From positions 14,464 to 78,463 of the forward strand of contig CAYRGQ010000009.1 in the NCBI GenBank assembly GCA_964423925.1: a DNA stretch of 64,000 nt. Reading direction: 5' to 3'. The DNA is from CAYRGQ01 sp964423925. Lineage in GTDB: Bacteria > Bacteroidota > Bacteroidia > Sphingobacteriales > Sphingobacteriaceae. Below, in pieces: positions 34,537 to 43,972 of this stretch. The first letter of the stretch is position 1. Each line of letters opens with the position of its first letter. The position numbers and the translations under genes were made by a program. The notes beneath the pieces were generated by a model that did no database searches, had not been told where the DNA came from, and was given only the letters and a program-made list of their open reading frames with translations.

Positions 34537-35379
34537 ATGACTGGTTTTCTTAACGCAATCTTATGGGACATCGATCCCGAAATGTTCAGTATCGGCTTTT
34601 TCACACTACGGTACTATACGCTTTGCTTTTTGCTGGCGTTTATCGTCAGTTACATCCTCATGCTCCGGATCTTCAAGCGCGAGAATAAATCTCAGGAGTT
34701 GCTGGACCAATTGAGCATCTATATCTTTTTGGGAACACTGCTGGGCGCGCGCCTCGGGCACTGTTTGTTCTACGAATTCGACTACTATAAGGAACATCCC
34801 CTGGAAATGATCCTACCGTATACGTACATCAACGGCCAGTTTACGCTCACGGGCTTCCATGGGCTGGCGAGTCACGGGGGCGCTGTCGGAATTTTAGTAG
34901 GTCTTTACCTTTTTTGCCGCAAAACGAAGACCGGGTTCCTGTGGATTACCGACCGGTTGGTCATCGTGGTAGCGCTGGCCGGAGCCTTCGTACGATTGGG
35001 CAACTTCTTCAACTCCGAGATTATCGGCTTGCCGTCCGACCTCCCATGGGCGGTGATCTTCGCTAAAGTGGACGCTATTCCCCGCCACCCTGCGCAGCTC
35101 TACGAAGCGCTTGCTTATGTCGTAATATTCATCCTACTCTGGACGATCTACCACAAGAAAAGCAACCTGAAGCCGGGACTTATCTTCGGGATATTCCTGA
35201 TTACCCTATTCGGTGCGCGATTTGTCCTTGAGTTTTTTAAAGAAAACCAGGAAGCGTTCGAAGATGGCATGCAATACAACATGGGCCAATTGCTGAGCAT
35301 TCCGTTCGTACTCGCGGGGATTTACTTGACTTTCCGCCCCGCTCCTGCCCCCAAGCGCATATCGCGAGCCAAGAAGTAA
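34537..35379 (+). CDS. lgt: Prolipoprotein diacylglyceryl transferase
   Basis: A 280-residue inner-membrane enzyme that adds diacylglycerol from phosphatidylglycerol to the lipobox cysteine of prolipoproteins. About seven helices are visible. Conserved motifs are GFHGLASHGGAVGILVG near 108 (with the essential His-Gly) and VRLGNFFNSEIIG near 150 (the Lgt signature Arg-Asn-Glu). It provides the modification needed for lipoproteins such as the M48 peptidase at 49.3 kb. It is monocistronic. Confidence 0.95.
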   Translation: MTGFLNAILWDIDPEMFSIGFFTLRYYTLCFLLAFIVSYILMLRIFKRENKSQELLDQLSIYIFLGTLLGARLGHCLFYEFDYYKEHPLEMILPYTYINGQFTLTGFHGLASHGGAVGILVGLYLFCRKTKTGFLWITDRLVIVVALAGAFVRLGNFFNSEIIGLPSDLPWAVIFAKVDAIPRHPAQLYEALAYVVIFILLWTIYHKKSNLKPGLIFGIFLITLFGARFVLEFFKENQEAFEDGMQYNMGQLLSIPFVLAGIYLTFRPAPAPKRISRAKK

Positions 35380-35474
35380 TCTGGGCAGCCAGCCATCGGA
35401 AAGCACTCGTTTTTCTGGAGGTTTACACGCGTCCGAGCGCAGATGCTGGGGCGTAGACATTAATAGGTTTTTGC

Positions 35475-36677
35475 ATGGCTTTTACGAAGCGGCAGTCGAT
35501 GACCGCCATTTTAATATTGGGCTTACTGTCAGCGATTGGCCCCTTATCAATCGACATGTATTTGCCGGGTTTTGAAGGTATTGCGACCAGCTTAGAAACC
35601 TCCGTAGCGCACGTACAACTGTCCCTAACCTCGTTTTTTATCGGCATAGCCGCTGGCCAGCTCGTATACGGTCCACTGCTCGACCGTTTTGGCCGTAAGC
35701 TACCGCTACTTGTCGGTTTAATCATCTACATCCTCGCCTCGTTCGGCTGTGTCTTGATCGATTCGGCCGATGCACTTGTGGCATATCGGTTCGTACAGGC
35801 GCTGGGGAGCTGCGCCGGTATGGTCGCTGCCCGGGCCATGGTGCGGGATTTCTTTCCGCCTCAGGAGGCAGCACGGGTGTTTTCGTGGCTTATGCTCGTC
35901 ATTGGTGTCTCCCCCATTCTGGCGCCCACCATCGGCAGCTACATCATGCAGATCGGTGACTGGCATGGCATTTTTGTTGTCCTGGGAAGCGTTGGCATCG
36001 CGATCTTCGTTTCCGTAGTGCTCTTCCTGCCCCCCGCGAAACAGCCTGACAAAAGTATATCGCTCAAACCCAAAGCGGTGCTCACATCGTTTTACCGGGC
36101 ACTTTCCGTACGGCAGTTTCTGTCATACGCCTTTTCGGGGGCATTAGCCTCCGCGGGGCTCTACGCCTATTTGGCGGGCTCTCCTTTTGTGATGACTAAC
36201 TTGTACGGGCTGACCGAAAAGCAATACGGGCTGGTGTTTGCCCTGATCGCTGCCGCTTTGGTCATCTCCACACAAATCAACCGCGTGCTACTCCGCCGTA
36301 TCCCCAGCGAACGCCTCGCCAAGGGCGCATTAATCCTACAAAGTCTTTTCGGAATCTTGCTTGCGACGCTGACGGCCGCCGGCTGGATGAACCTGCCTAT
36401 CATGGTCGGGCTAATCTTTCTATTCCTCGGTTGTCAAGGCTTCGTGTTCCCCAATACGTCTGCCCTATCCCTCATTCCTTTCCGGAAATTGGCGGGGAGC
36501 GCGTCCGCCATGCTGGGATGCATCCAAATGGGTATAGGCGCTATCTCATCTGCCCTGGTGAGCTATTTCCACAACCTCACGGCCGTGCCGATGACTACCA
36601 TCATGGCGGGGTGCGCCCTCAGCAGCCTGCTGGTCATCACGATCGCAGCGCCGAGCCGGCGAAGTGACGAACTCTAA
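35475..36677 (+). CDS. MFS multidrug transporter, Bcr/CflA family
   Basis: A 400-residue major-facilitator protein with about twelve helices. The early segment GPLSIDMYLPGFEGIA near 22 and the loop 2-3 motif A, DRFGRKLPLLVG near 75, identify the Bcr/CflA drug-proton antiporter branch, as does the helix 4 motif RFVQALGSCAGMVAARAMVRD near 102. Members export chloramphenicol, bicyclomycin, sulfonamides or dipeptides. No regulator is adjacent, so it looks like a chromosomal housekeeping efflux gene rather than acquired resistance. Confidence 0.9.
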   Translation: MAFTKRQSMTAILILGLLSAIGPLSIDMYLPGFEGIATSLETSVAHVQLSLTSFFIGIAAGQLVYGPLLDRFGRKLPLLVGLIIYILASFGCVLIDSADALVAYRFVQALGSCAGMVAARAMVRDFFPPQEAARVFSWLMLVIGVSPILAPTIGSYIMQIGDWHGIFVVLGSVGIAIFVSVVLFLPPAKQPDKSISLKPKAVLTSFYRALSVRQFLSYAFSGALASAGLYAYLAGSPFVMTNLYGLTEKQYGLVFALIAAALVISTQINRVLLRRIPSERLAKGALILQSLFGILLATLTAAGWMNLPIMVGLIFLFLGCQGFVFPNTSALSLIPFRKLAGSASAMLGCIQMGIGAISSALVSYFHNLTAVPMTTIMAGCALSSLLVITIAAPSRRSDEL

Positions 36678-36683
36678 GAAAAA

Positions 36684-37103
36684 TTACGGGATAAGGCTTT
36701 CGACGGCAAGCCGGTAGCTATCCAGCCCGAAACCGCAGATCACCCCCTTGCAGTGCTTTGCCAGGTAGGAATGATGCCGGAACGCTTCGCGTGCGTGTAC
36801 GTTAGAGATGTGCACCTCTACCACAGGGACCACTACGGCCGCTATGGCATCGGCAATAGCCACTGAGGTGTGTGTGTAGGCTCCAGCATTGAGCACGATG
36901 CCCCCGTCGGCAAAACCAACCTCATGTATCTTGTCGATAATGACGCCTTCGCTGTTACTTTGGAAATAGTCGAGCTCCACCTCCGCGAAGCGCGACTTTA
37001 GCTGCTCGAAGTACGAAGCAAAATCCTGCGCGCCGTAAATACCCGGCTCGCGCTGGCCCAGCAAATTCAGATTAGGCCCGTTGATGATGGTGATTTTTTT
37101 CAT
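36684..37103 (-). CDS. aroQ: 3-dehydroquinate dehydratase, type II
   Basis: A 139-residue shikimate-pathway dehydratase. The start at 37103 (MKKITIINGPNLNLLG) agrees with the family and with a TACATTTG promoter box upstream; a longer frame up to 37172 is not needed. The catalytic tyrosine is in REPGIYG near 22, followed by NSEGVIIDKIHE near 50, NAGAYTHTSVAIADA near 75 and EVHISNVHAREAFRHHS with the catalytic histidine near 100. It supplies chorismate used by PabB, MqnA and TyrA. Confidence 0.95.
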   Translation of the reverse strand: MKKITIINGPNLNLLGQREPGIYGAQDFASYFEQLKSRFAEVELDYFQSNSEGVIIDKIHEVGFADGGIVLNAGAYTHTSVAIADAIAAVVVPVVEVHISNVHAREAFRHHSYLAKHCKGVICGFGLDSYRLAVESLIP

Positions 37104-37120
37104 GACGACTTGGTCTCCAA

Positions 37121-37128
37121 CAAATGTA
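37121..37128 (-). promoter_or_regulatory. -7 promoter box of aroQ
   Basis: TACATTTG on the minus strand, 17 bases before the ATG at 37103. Confidence 0.55.
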
Positions 37129-37137
37129 ACAGAATTT

Positions 37138-38784
37138 TCAAAAATCGTAATACAAATTGCGAAACGACGCACGCAATCCCAGATTGATCATACCCGTGCG
37201 ATGTCGGTATCCCTCGTCGGGACGCTGATGATTACGGTAGACAAGACCCAATTCTGCCCGCAGGTTGTATTTAGGGTTCAGCATATAGGACACACGGACA
37301 TCTCCGTACAACAACGTGTTGGCGACGCCCTGCCCGATGGTATTGCCATGGATCTGCACGTGCGACTCGTAGGACTTAAACAAGTTTCCACCATAGTTGG
37401 TAGATTCGTCCGGATCCGTACCAAACTGCCCGTAATTGCCCTGTAACGAAAAGTCAAAACGGTCATAGGAATAGTTGAAAATGGCTAGGAATTCACGGAA
37501 ATTAGCACCCCACGGATGCGCTAGGGGTTCCGCGTAATTCGTGTAGTTGCTCACGGGATCAAAATGCGCGTACGTATACGGGCGTGCCGTGTTGTACTCC
37601 GCCAGGAAGTTAAGATCCTTCACGCCAAAGAGGTCGAAACCGCGCGCGCCCAATTGCGCGCCCCACTTGTTGTGCACATATCCACTGCCTGCAAAGAACT
37701 CCTTACCGACAAACTCACCCAGCATAAACTGTCCGTACGCCGTCACGTTGTGCAGTACTTTATATTTGGCATTGAGCCCCAGGTGCATCTTGTCCGGCGA
37801 TGAGGTGTTGGTCAGCTCAACAGGGCGCATTACGATAATCGGATTGAGGTAGTTGAAATCAAAGCCGCGCCGCCCCATCGCATTGCGATTGCCCCATACA
37901 ATCGATTGAAATAGGCCTACCGAAGCCCGGTTGGTAATGTTCCAATCCAAATATTGGAACGCGCCCCACTTCCAATTATCGCCAGCCCGCACCAGGGTAT
38001 CGGTCGAGCGGGGATGCACTGGATCGAGCATATAGGCCCATAAACTCAAGTACTGCACGTTGCCGATTTGCCCGGTGAACTTAAGCGACGTATAATTGGA
38101 GGACACATCTGACAACAACATGGAACGATACCCATCGCCGATGAAATTTTTGTCATAAGCCAAACTCACGTTGAGGTAGTCGTTCACCGTATAGGACAAG
38201 TTTGCCGTCGCGTACATCCAATCCTTTTTTCCATTATCGCCAACGGTTTTGCCGTAGCCCTGTCCGGGAACTACAGCGTGCTTGGTAACGTAGTCGTCCA
38301 AATAGCGCGGAAATAAGGCTTGGTTCTCAAACATATTGGCATAGAGCGAGAATTTATCGCCGACGACCAAGCCAGCCTGTACGCCGCGGGTATTGACCCA
38401 GGTAGTCTTCCCGCCTCCGGCGAAATCATGCCCAACCTGAAAATCCGGAAGGAAATCGATAAAAAACGTATGGTCGTCTTTCCGAACCTCAATCAAGTGC
38501 TCGTTAAAAAGCTTGCGCCCGCCCCAGGTCTTACGTTGTCGAACCCCTACTTCCATCAGCGAATCGTGGCGCTTTTTCCACTCGTGCCGCACCAGCCCCT
38601 GCTTAACTGCCGTGTGGAGGCGCGTTTCCGGGCTGTACCATACATTATTGAGCTTTTGGTAGTAGTGATAGGAATAGGGCTGATAGCTTAGTTGAGCGAA
38701 CGCGCCTTGCACCGTGATCACGAGTAAGCACACTGCAGCTACCCTTGCGCGACAAGACGATACGGCACGTAAAAATACATTCAT
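37138..38784 (-). CDS. Outer-membrane beta-barrel protein, RemB/Wzi-like
   Basis: A 548-residue exported protein. The start at 38784 gives a clear signal peptide (RVAAVCLLVITVQGAFA) followed by LSYQPYSYHYYQKL. The rest alternates aromatic and polar residues in short strands (for example YLNVSLAYDKNF, YDRFDFSLQGNYGQFG) and ends with Phe, the usual mark of outer-membrane barrels. It resembles proteins annotated as RemB of gliding Bacteroidetes or capsule-assembly Wzi-like proteins. No gliding or capsule genes surround it, so the role is uncertain. The frame is open 42 codons further up, but these lie before the signal peptide. Confidence 0.75.
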   Translation of the reverse strand: MNVFLRAVSSCRARVAAVCLLVITVQGAFAQLSYQPYSYHYYQKLNNVWYSPETRLHTAVKQGLVRHEWKKRHDSLMEVGVRQRKTWGGRKLFNEHLIEVRKDDHTFFIDFLPDFQVGHDFAGGGKTTWVNTRGVQAGLVVGDKFSLYANMFENQALFPRYLDDYVTKHAVVPGQGYGKTVGDNGKKDWMYATANLSYTVNDYLNVSLAYDKNFIGDGYRSMLLSDVSSNYTSLKFTGQIGNVQYLSLWAYMLDPVHPRSTDTLVRAGDNWKWGAFQYLDWNITNRASVGLFQSIVWGNRNAMGRRGFDFNYLNPIIVMRPVELTNTSSPDKMHLGLNAKYKVLHNVTAYGQFMLGEFVGKEFFAGSGYVHNKWGAQLGARGFDLFGVKDLNFLAEYNTARPYTYAHFDPVSNYTNYAEPLAHPWGANFREFLAIFNYSYDRFDFSLQGNYGQFGTDPDESTNYGGNLFKSYESHVQIHGNTIGQGVANTLLYGDVRVSYMLNPKYNLRAELGLVYRNHQRPDEGYRHRTGMINLGLRASFRNLYYDF

Positions 38785-39154
38785 AAGGATTGCTTTATCC
38801 GCAAAAATAAGATTGCTAACCAAAACTAAGCCAGTCCGGCCGAAGTTAGCCGTTTTTTTTGGCAAAAGGCGGATAAACCGAAAAAGCCATACTAGCGCGC
38901 GGCTTTCCACGCGTTTGATTCAATTGCAAAACGAGCTCCTATCTATAAGCTAAGCTGTTTTACTAATAGCCGATATGTTCTGACAACAACGACAAGGCCC
39001 AGCGAATGTTCTTTGACCCGATTGCCCATTGGGCACGACAACATATCACCTCTTGCTATAACGTTTTTGCACCGCATTAAAGGGAATTTTCGCATATTGC
39101 GCTCGGTTTCCGTTTCGGCAACACGCAAATTAATATGATATTTACCAAAAATAA
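38785..39154. promoter_or_regulatory. Divergent intergenic region between the barrel protein and GH125 genes
   Basis: This 370-base region separates two genes transcribed apart. TATTTTTG at 38802-38809 on the minus strand is a good -7 box for the barrel gene. For the mannosidase, only a weak TATTTA near 39140 is seen. A small palindrome TGCCCATTGGGCA lies near 39030. I see no further gene. Confidence 0.45.
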
Positions 39155-40585
39155 ATGAGCCAAATGAAGCGACGAACATTTATCCAACAAGCGAGCATAT
39201 TGGGGGCGGCGGGCCTCGTGTCCAGCAAAATTTCCTTGGCCGGCAGTGCACAGCAATTTCCCGTTGTGCGGGTAGCGGCCGGTGAACGTCGGTTTACCAG
39301 CCCCGCTATCGAAAACGCCATTGCCGAATTCGCCAACAACGTACCTAACAAGGAGCTTACGTGGCTGTTTAACAATTGCTTTCCCAATACCCTAGATACG
39401 ACCGTATTCCTCGAGGAAATTGCCGGCAAGCCGTACACGTACGTGATTACAGGTGATATCGATGCCATGTGGCTACGCGACAGCTGCGCCCAAGTGTGGC
39501 CTTACCTGCCTTTCATGGCCGAAGACCCTCAGCTTAAGCGCCTCATCGCCGGACTGGTCAACAAGCAAAGCCAATGCGTCAATATAGACCCCTACGCCAA
39601 CGCCTTTTACAACGACCCCGAGCGCAAGGGGGAATGGTTTAGCGACCACACGGACATGAAACCCGGAATCCATGAGCGCAAATGGGAGATCGACTCACTC
39701 TGCTATACGGTACGGCTGGCGTACGCCTATTGGAAAAAAACGAACGATACGGCTCCCTTCGACGAAGAATGGGTGAAGGCGCAGGCCAACATCTACAAAA
39801 CTTTCGTGGAACAGCAACGGAAGAACGGACTCGGTCCTTACCGTTTTGAGCGCACCACAGCTCGCGGCACCGACACCTTGCAGGTAGACGGCTGGGGATA
39901 CCCTGTCAACCCCGTGGGACTTATTTGCTCCAGCTTCCGGCCCAGCGATGATGCCACCATTTTCTCGTTCCTGATTCCATCCAACCTCTTTGCGGTCGTC
40001 AGCCTACGCCAATCGGCGGAAATGCTTGCCAACATAGCCAACGAACAAGCGTTAGCCACGCAGATGCTCGACCTGGCGGATGAGGTGGAAAAGGCCGTTA
40101 ATGAGTACGGCGTAGTCGACCACCCCATGCATGGACGCGTATATGCCTACGAGGTGGATGGTTTTGGCAGCTACATGATGATGGACGATGCCAACATCCC
40201 GAGCTTACTCTCGCTGCCGTACCTCGGCGCGGTAAGCGTGGACGACCCCATCTACCAACGCACGCGCGCCCTGGTTTGGTCAGAACATAACCCGTTCTTC
40301 TTCAAGGGAACTGCTGCCGAGGGCATCGGCGGTCCGCACATCGGGCGGGACATGATTTGGCCGATGGCGATCACCATGAAGGGACTGACCTCACGCGAAG
40401 ACAACGAAATCAAAGCGTGCATTGCATCGTTGCAGGCCACCCACGGCGACACCGGCTTCATGCACGAGTCGTTCCACAAGGATGATCCTAAAAAGTTTAC
40501 ACGTTCTTGGTTTGCATGGGCCAACACGCTTTTCGGAGAGTTCCTCTGGAAAACTTACAAAGAGAAATCATACCTGCTGCGCTAG
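39155..40585 (+). CDS. Glycoside hydrolase family 125 exo-alpha-1,6-mannosidase
   Basis: A 476-residue exported enzyme of GH125, which removes non-reducing alpha-1,6-linked mannose from glycans. The N-terminus (KRRTFIQQASILGAAGLVSS) has a twin-arginine and a hydrophobic stretch typical of Tat export. Family segments include ITGDIDAMWLRDSCAQVWPY near 105 (the aspartate-rich active site), YANAFYND, KWEIDSLCYTVRLAY near 175 and, at the C-terminus, MHESFHKDDPKKFTRSWFAWAN. The start may also be the ATG at 39164. No other glycan-degradation genes are nearby, unusual for a Bacteroidetes glycosidase. Confidence 0.9.
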   Translation: MSQMKRRTFIQQASILGAAGLVSSKISLAGSAQQFPVVRVAAGERRFTSPAIENAIAEFANNVPNKELTWLFNNCFPNTLDTTVFLEEIAGKPYTYVITGDIDAMWLRDSCAQVWPYLPFMAEDPQLKRLIAGLVNKQSQCVNIDPYANAFYNDPERKGEWFSDHTDMKPGIHERKWEIDSLCYTVRLAYAYWKKTNDTAPFDEEWVKAQANIYKTFVEQQRKNGLGPYRFERTTARGTDTLQVDGWGYPVNPVGLICSSFRPSDDATIFSFLIPSNLFAVVSLRQSAEMLANIANEQALATQMLDLADEVEKAVNEYGVVDHPMHGRVYAYEVDGFGSYMMMDDANIPSLLSLPYLGAVSVDDPIYQRTRALVWSEHNPFFFKGTAAEGIGGPHIGRDMIWPMAITMKGLTSREDNEIKACIASLQATHGDTGFMHESFHKDDPKKFTRSWFAWANTLFGEFLWKTYKEKSYLLR

Positions 40586-40678
40586 CGCGGGCATGACGGC
40601 AGACAAATCGGATGCATCGGAAGCCAGCCTCGGTTCGCTACCGATACATCTTTTTTAACCACTTCAGCCCACGCGAAT

Positions 40679-41494
40679 ATGAAGCCGATAGGCGTGTTTG
40701 ATTCCGGATATGGCGGCCTGACGGTCTTTCGAGAAATCGTCAAGCAGCTCCCTCAGTATGATTTTGTGTATCTGGGCGACAACGCCCGTGTGCCCTACGG
40801 CACACGATCCTTCGAAACGGTATATACATACACGAAAGAGTGTGTCGGGAAGCTGTTCGACTTAGGGTGCCACCTGGTGGTTCTTGCCTGCAATACGGCA
40901 TCGGCCAAGGCCCTGCGCACCCTACAGCAAAACGACTTGCCGCGCTATCCTGACCTGCGCAAACTACTCGGTGTCATCCGGCCCACCACCGAAAGTATCG
41001 GCAACTACACCCAATCGCGGCGTGTCGGCATCCTAGCCACGCCTGGCACCGTACGATCCGAATCGTACCCCATAGAAATCGCGAAATTCTTTCCGGACAT
41101 CACCGTCTACCAGCAAGCTTGCCCACTGTGGGTACCCTTGGTCGAAAGCAACGACCTGGAATCGGCCGGGGCCCGCTATTTTGTGCAGAAATATATCAAC
41201 CAGCTGTTGGAACAATCGGATGACATCGACACGATTGTCTTGGCCTGTACCCATTACCCCCTGCTCCTGCCCTTGATCGAGGAGTTCGTGCCTAGGCACA
41301 TTCGTATCCTCTCCCAGGGCGAGACCGTGGCCGCCAGCCTGGTCGATTACTTGCAGCGCCATCCAGAAGTCGACGCAATGTGTTCCAAAGGGGGACAGAT
41401 CGCGTTCCATACGACGGAAAGCGCATCAGCCTTTGATGACAAGGCCAGTATATTCTATGGCAGGCCAGTCCATGCAACCGCCATAAGCGTATAG
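40679..41494 (+). CDS. murI: Glutamate racemase
   Basis: A 271-residue cofactor-independent racemase that provides D-glutamate for peptidoglycan. The two catalytic cysteines are in VLACNTASA near 75 and VLACTHYPLL near 187, and the N-terminal IGVFDSGYGGLTVFREI is typical. The length matches the family. The gene is followed by a bidirectional terminator shared with the convergent coiled-coil gene. Confidence 0.95.
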   Translation: MKPIGVFDSGYGGLTVFREIVKQLPQYDFVYLGDNARVPYGTRSFETVYTYTKECVGKLFDLGCHLVVLACNTASAKALRTLQQNDLPRYPDLRKLLGVIRPTTESIGNYTQSRRVGILATPGTVRSESYPIEIAKFFPDITVYQQACPLWVPLVESNDLESAGARYFVQKYINQLLEQSDDIDTIVLACTHYPLLLPLIEEFVPRHIRILSQGETVAASLVDYLQRHPEVDAMCSKGGQIAFHTTESASAFDDKASIFYGRPVHATAISV

Positions 41495-41515
41495 CGCTTC
41501 GAATAGACGGCGCAT

Positions 41516-41552
41516 AAAAAAAGCGGCGAGATTCGTAATCCCGCCGCTTTTT
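41516..41552. terminator. Bidirectional terminator between murI and the coiled-coil gene
   Basis: AAAAGCGGCG and CGCCGCTTTT form a ten-pair stem with A and T runs on both sides, so it can stop transcription from either direction. Confidence 0.8.
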
Positions 41553-41574
41553 ATTTGGAATGCCAGATGGTTCC

Positions 41575-42090
41575 TTAGCGTATTCGACCTACTTTCCCGA
41601 GGGCATTCTCCAGATCGAGCTCTAATTCACGTAGCTTAAGCTCCTGCTTGTTGATTTTTATGCGCTCCTTTTGCTCATCGATATCCGACAGACGTCCGCG
41701 GTTCAACTTCACGTAGAACTTGTTTTTCATGTTTTCTACCTTCCGACGTTGCTTGGTTACCTTATTTTCTAGGGAAGTCACCTTTTTCTGTGCCTTCTCC
41801 AGTCGCTTCAGGGCCTTCTCGCGTTGCTTTTGCGCCTTTAGGCGTTGTTTCTCTTGCTTTTCTAACGCCCGTTGACGTTGTTCCTCTTGGCGCTGAGCCC
41901 GGCGTTCCGCGTCCGCGCGCTGCTTCGCTTCCCTCGCCAGCGTTCTTTCGTCTTGCTGAGGGTTTGCCTCGGCCGATACTGCGGCCACGGGCGAGCCACC
42001 TTCGCTCATACGGGTTTTTGCCTGCACGTTAGCGATGGACACCCAGACAAATACTCCCATCAGGAGCAGCGATTGTACGTTTCGTTTCAT
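41575..42090 (-). CDS. Exported coiled-coil protein rich in Lys, Arg, Glu and Gln
   Basis: A 171-residue protein (start 42090, MKRNVQSLL; an ATG five codons upstream is also possible). A signal peptide ends near VQAKTRM. Residues 45-160 are almost only charged residues and Gln in heptad-like order (for example EEQRQRALEKQEKQRLKAQ), predicting a long parallel coiled coil in the periplasm. No family is recognised beyond similar unnamed Bacteroidetes proteins. The strong basic charge could allow binding to an acidic polymer, but this is a guess. Confidence 0.7.
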   Translation of the reverse strand: MKRNVQSLLLMGVFVWVSIANVQAKTRMSEGGSPVAAVSAEANPQQDERTLAREAKQRADAERRAQRQEEQRQRALEKQEKQRLKAQKQREKALKRLEKAQKKVTSLENKVTKQRRKVENMKNKFYVKLNRGRLSDIDEQKERIKINKQELKLRELELDLENALGKVGRIR

Positions 42091-42540
42091 GGTTATTACA
42101 TTCATTTCAATAGATATATCAAAAAAACTGCCACGCCGCTACGGGTGGGCCGCATAGGCTAAAATATCGAGTTTCCGAATCAAAACCCCGTTTTTTGACC
42201 GAAGGCTCCGCGCCGACCGGCGGTAAAAACTGACTATTAAAGTGAACAGTAGTTCCTACCGATCACTGATGTTAGTATGATAAAAACTAGTTTCGCGTCG
42301 CGGCAAATTCAGCCGCACCATGCCAGTAATCACGCAATTCACGTAACGTCGGATAAATAGGCTGCCGAAGCAAGTAGCGCTACGTTTGATATTTTCGAAC
42401 ATCACGCCTCTGTAACACCAATAACTAAAAATTAAACATTGAATATATATTAAAATAAAGAATAATATTCCGCACATTCGTTTTTGCTCGATAAAATATC
42501 TAATTTAGTCACCATTCAGCAGCAAACGAGAAACATCCGT
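42091..42540. other. Intergenic stretch with an AT-rich core
   Basis: These 450 bases separate divergent genes. The part at 42415-42510 is very AT-rich (runs such as TTAAACATTGAATATATATT) and probably holds the promoter of the E2 gene; TAATTTAG near 42504-42511 is a weak -7 candidate. A 73-residue minus-strand frame at 42256-42477 has no recognisable features. No RNA gene is seen. Confidence 0.4.
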
Positions 42541-43908
42541 ATGGCACAAATTCACGTACAGCTCCCCCGCATGGGCGAAAGCGTCTCTGAAGCAACGGTA
42601 GTGAAGTGGTTAAAGCAACCGGGCGACTGGGTAGAAGAAGACGAGCCGATTTTGGAAATCGCGACAGACAAGGTGGATTCGGACGTACCGTCCCCCATTT
42701 CGGGTGTGCTGACCGAACAGCGCTGCGTTGTCGATCAGGTCGTACAGGTGGGCGAAACGGTAGCCATTATCGAAACGGAAGACGAAGCCGAGGAACAAGA
42801 GGAAGTCGAGGCAACACCTGTTTTCGAAGCCGATCCGGAGATCGTGAACGAGGAACTGTCGGCAGTCGACGACTCGGCGGAGGGCCATCAAATACCAGGT
42901 TTAGACCAACTTACCAAGGAAACAAAATCAGCCAGTGGCCGCTTTTACTCCCCACTGGTCAAAAATATTGCTACGCAGGAAGGCATCAGCCCCGAAGAAT
43001 TAGACCAGATTCCGGGTTCGGGCAGCGAAGGGCGGGTGACCAAACAAGACATCCTTGCCTATGTAGAGCACCGCGAGGGCGCGGCCACAGCCACAACTGG
43101 CGAGCCTCATCAATCGCCCACGCCGCTTACACCGCCCACGGCCGAGCCCCCAGGGCGGCCCACCAGCGTTGCGCCCGCGCCGCCTGTGATTCCTGCACCC
43201 GGCGACGAAATCATCGAAATGGATCGTATGCGTCGTCTCATCGCCGACCACATGGTGCGGAGCGTGCATACCTCCCCGCATGTATGCTCGTTCGTGGAGG
43301 CCGACGTAACCAACCTCGTGCTGTGGCGCAATAAAGTCAAAGGCACTTTTGAAAAACGGGAAGGCGAAAAAATCACCTTCACCCCGATATTTATCGAGGC
43401 GGTAAGTAAAGCGATTAAGGATTTTCCGATGATCAATATTTCCGTCGACGGCACCCGTATTATCAAAAAGCGTGATATCAACATTGGGATGGCTACGGCC
43501 CTGCCGTCTGGCAATCTCATCGTGCCGGTTATTAAGCGCGCGGACCAGCTCAGCCTCGTGGGATTGACCAAGGCGGTCAACGACCTGGCTAATCGCGCTC
43601 GGAACAACAAACTGCAGCCCGACGACACGCAGGGCGGCACGTTTACGCTAACCAATATCGGCGCCTTCGGCAACATTATGGGCACGCCTATCATTAACCA
43701 ACCGCAAGTGGCGATACTAGCCGTAGGAACCATCAAGAAAAAGCCCGCCGTCATCGAAACGGTGCATGGCGACTTGATTGGCGTCCGGCATATGATGTAT
43801 CTGTCCTTGTCATACGACCACCGCGTAGTCGACGGCGCACTGGGTGGCATGTTCGTGAAACGCGTGGCGGATTATCTCGAAAACTGGGACGCCGACCGCG
43901 AGGTATAA
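42541..43908 (+). CDS. 2-oxo acid dehydrogenase E2 (lipoyl acyltransferase)
   Basis: A 455-residue E2 core protein. Domains in order: lipoyl domain at residues 1-80 with the lipoyl lysine in EIATDKVDSDVPSP near 43; an acidic linker; a peripheral-subunit-binding domain near 135-175 (SPLVKNIATQEGISPEELDQ); a Pro/Ala/Thr-rich hinge; and the catalytic domain from about 220 with the active histidine in LSYDHRVVDGALGG. The start is the ATG at 42541. It most resembles branched-chain 2-oxo acid dehydrogenase E2, but pyruvate or 2-oxoglutarate complexes are possible. E1 and E3 genes are not adjacent. Confidence 0.9.
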   Translation: MAQIHVQLPRMGESVSEATVVKWLKQPGDWVEEDEPILEIATDKVDSDVPSPISGVLTEQRCVVDQVVQVGETVAIIETEDEAEEQEEVEATPVFEADPEIVNEELSAVDDSAEGHQIPGLDQLTKETKSASGRFYSPLVKNIATQEGISPEELDQIPGSGSEGRVTKQDILAYVEHREGAATATTGEPHQSPTPLTPPTAEPPGRPTSVAPAPPVIPAPGDEIIEMDRMRRLIADHMVRSVHTSPHVCSFVEADVTNLVLWRNKVKGTFEKREGEKITFTPIFIEAVSKAIKDFPMINISVDGTRIIKKRDINIGMATALPSGNLIVPVIKRADQLSLVGLTKAVNDLANRARNNKLQPDDTQGGTFTLTNIGAFGNIMGTPIINQPQVAILAVGTIKKKPAVIETVHGDLIGVRHMMYLSLSYDHRVVDGALGGMFVKRVADYLENWDADREV

Positions 43909-43972
43909 CCGCGATTCGAGTGGTGCGAACGTGAATAAGACGTTGCACACGATGCAAAACGATATGTTGTGA

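Noticed and set aside
42256..42477. A 73-codon minus-strand frame in the AT-rich intergenic region
   Set aside because: Hydrophobic start but otherwise random composition, no promoter box or conserved look; AT-rich DNA often gives such frames.
43110..43850. A 246-codon minus-strand open frame
   Set aside because: It is antisense to the E2 catalytic domain and has no domain of its own.
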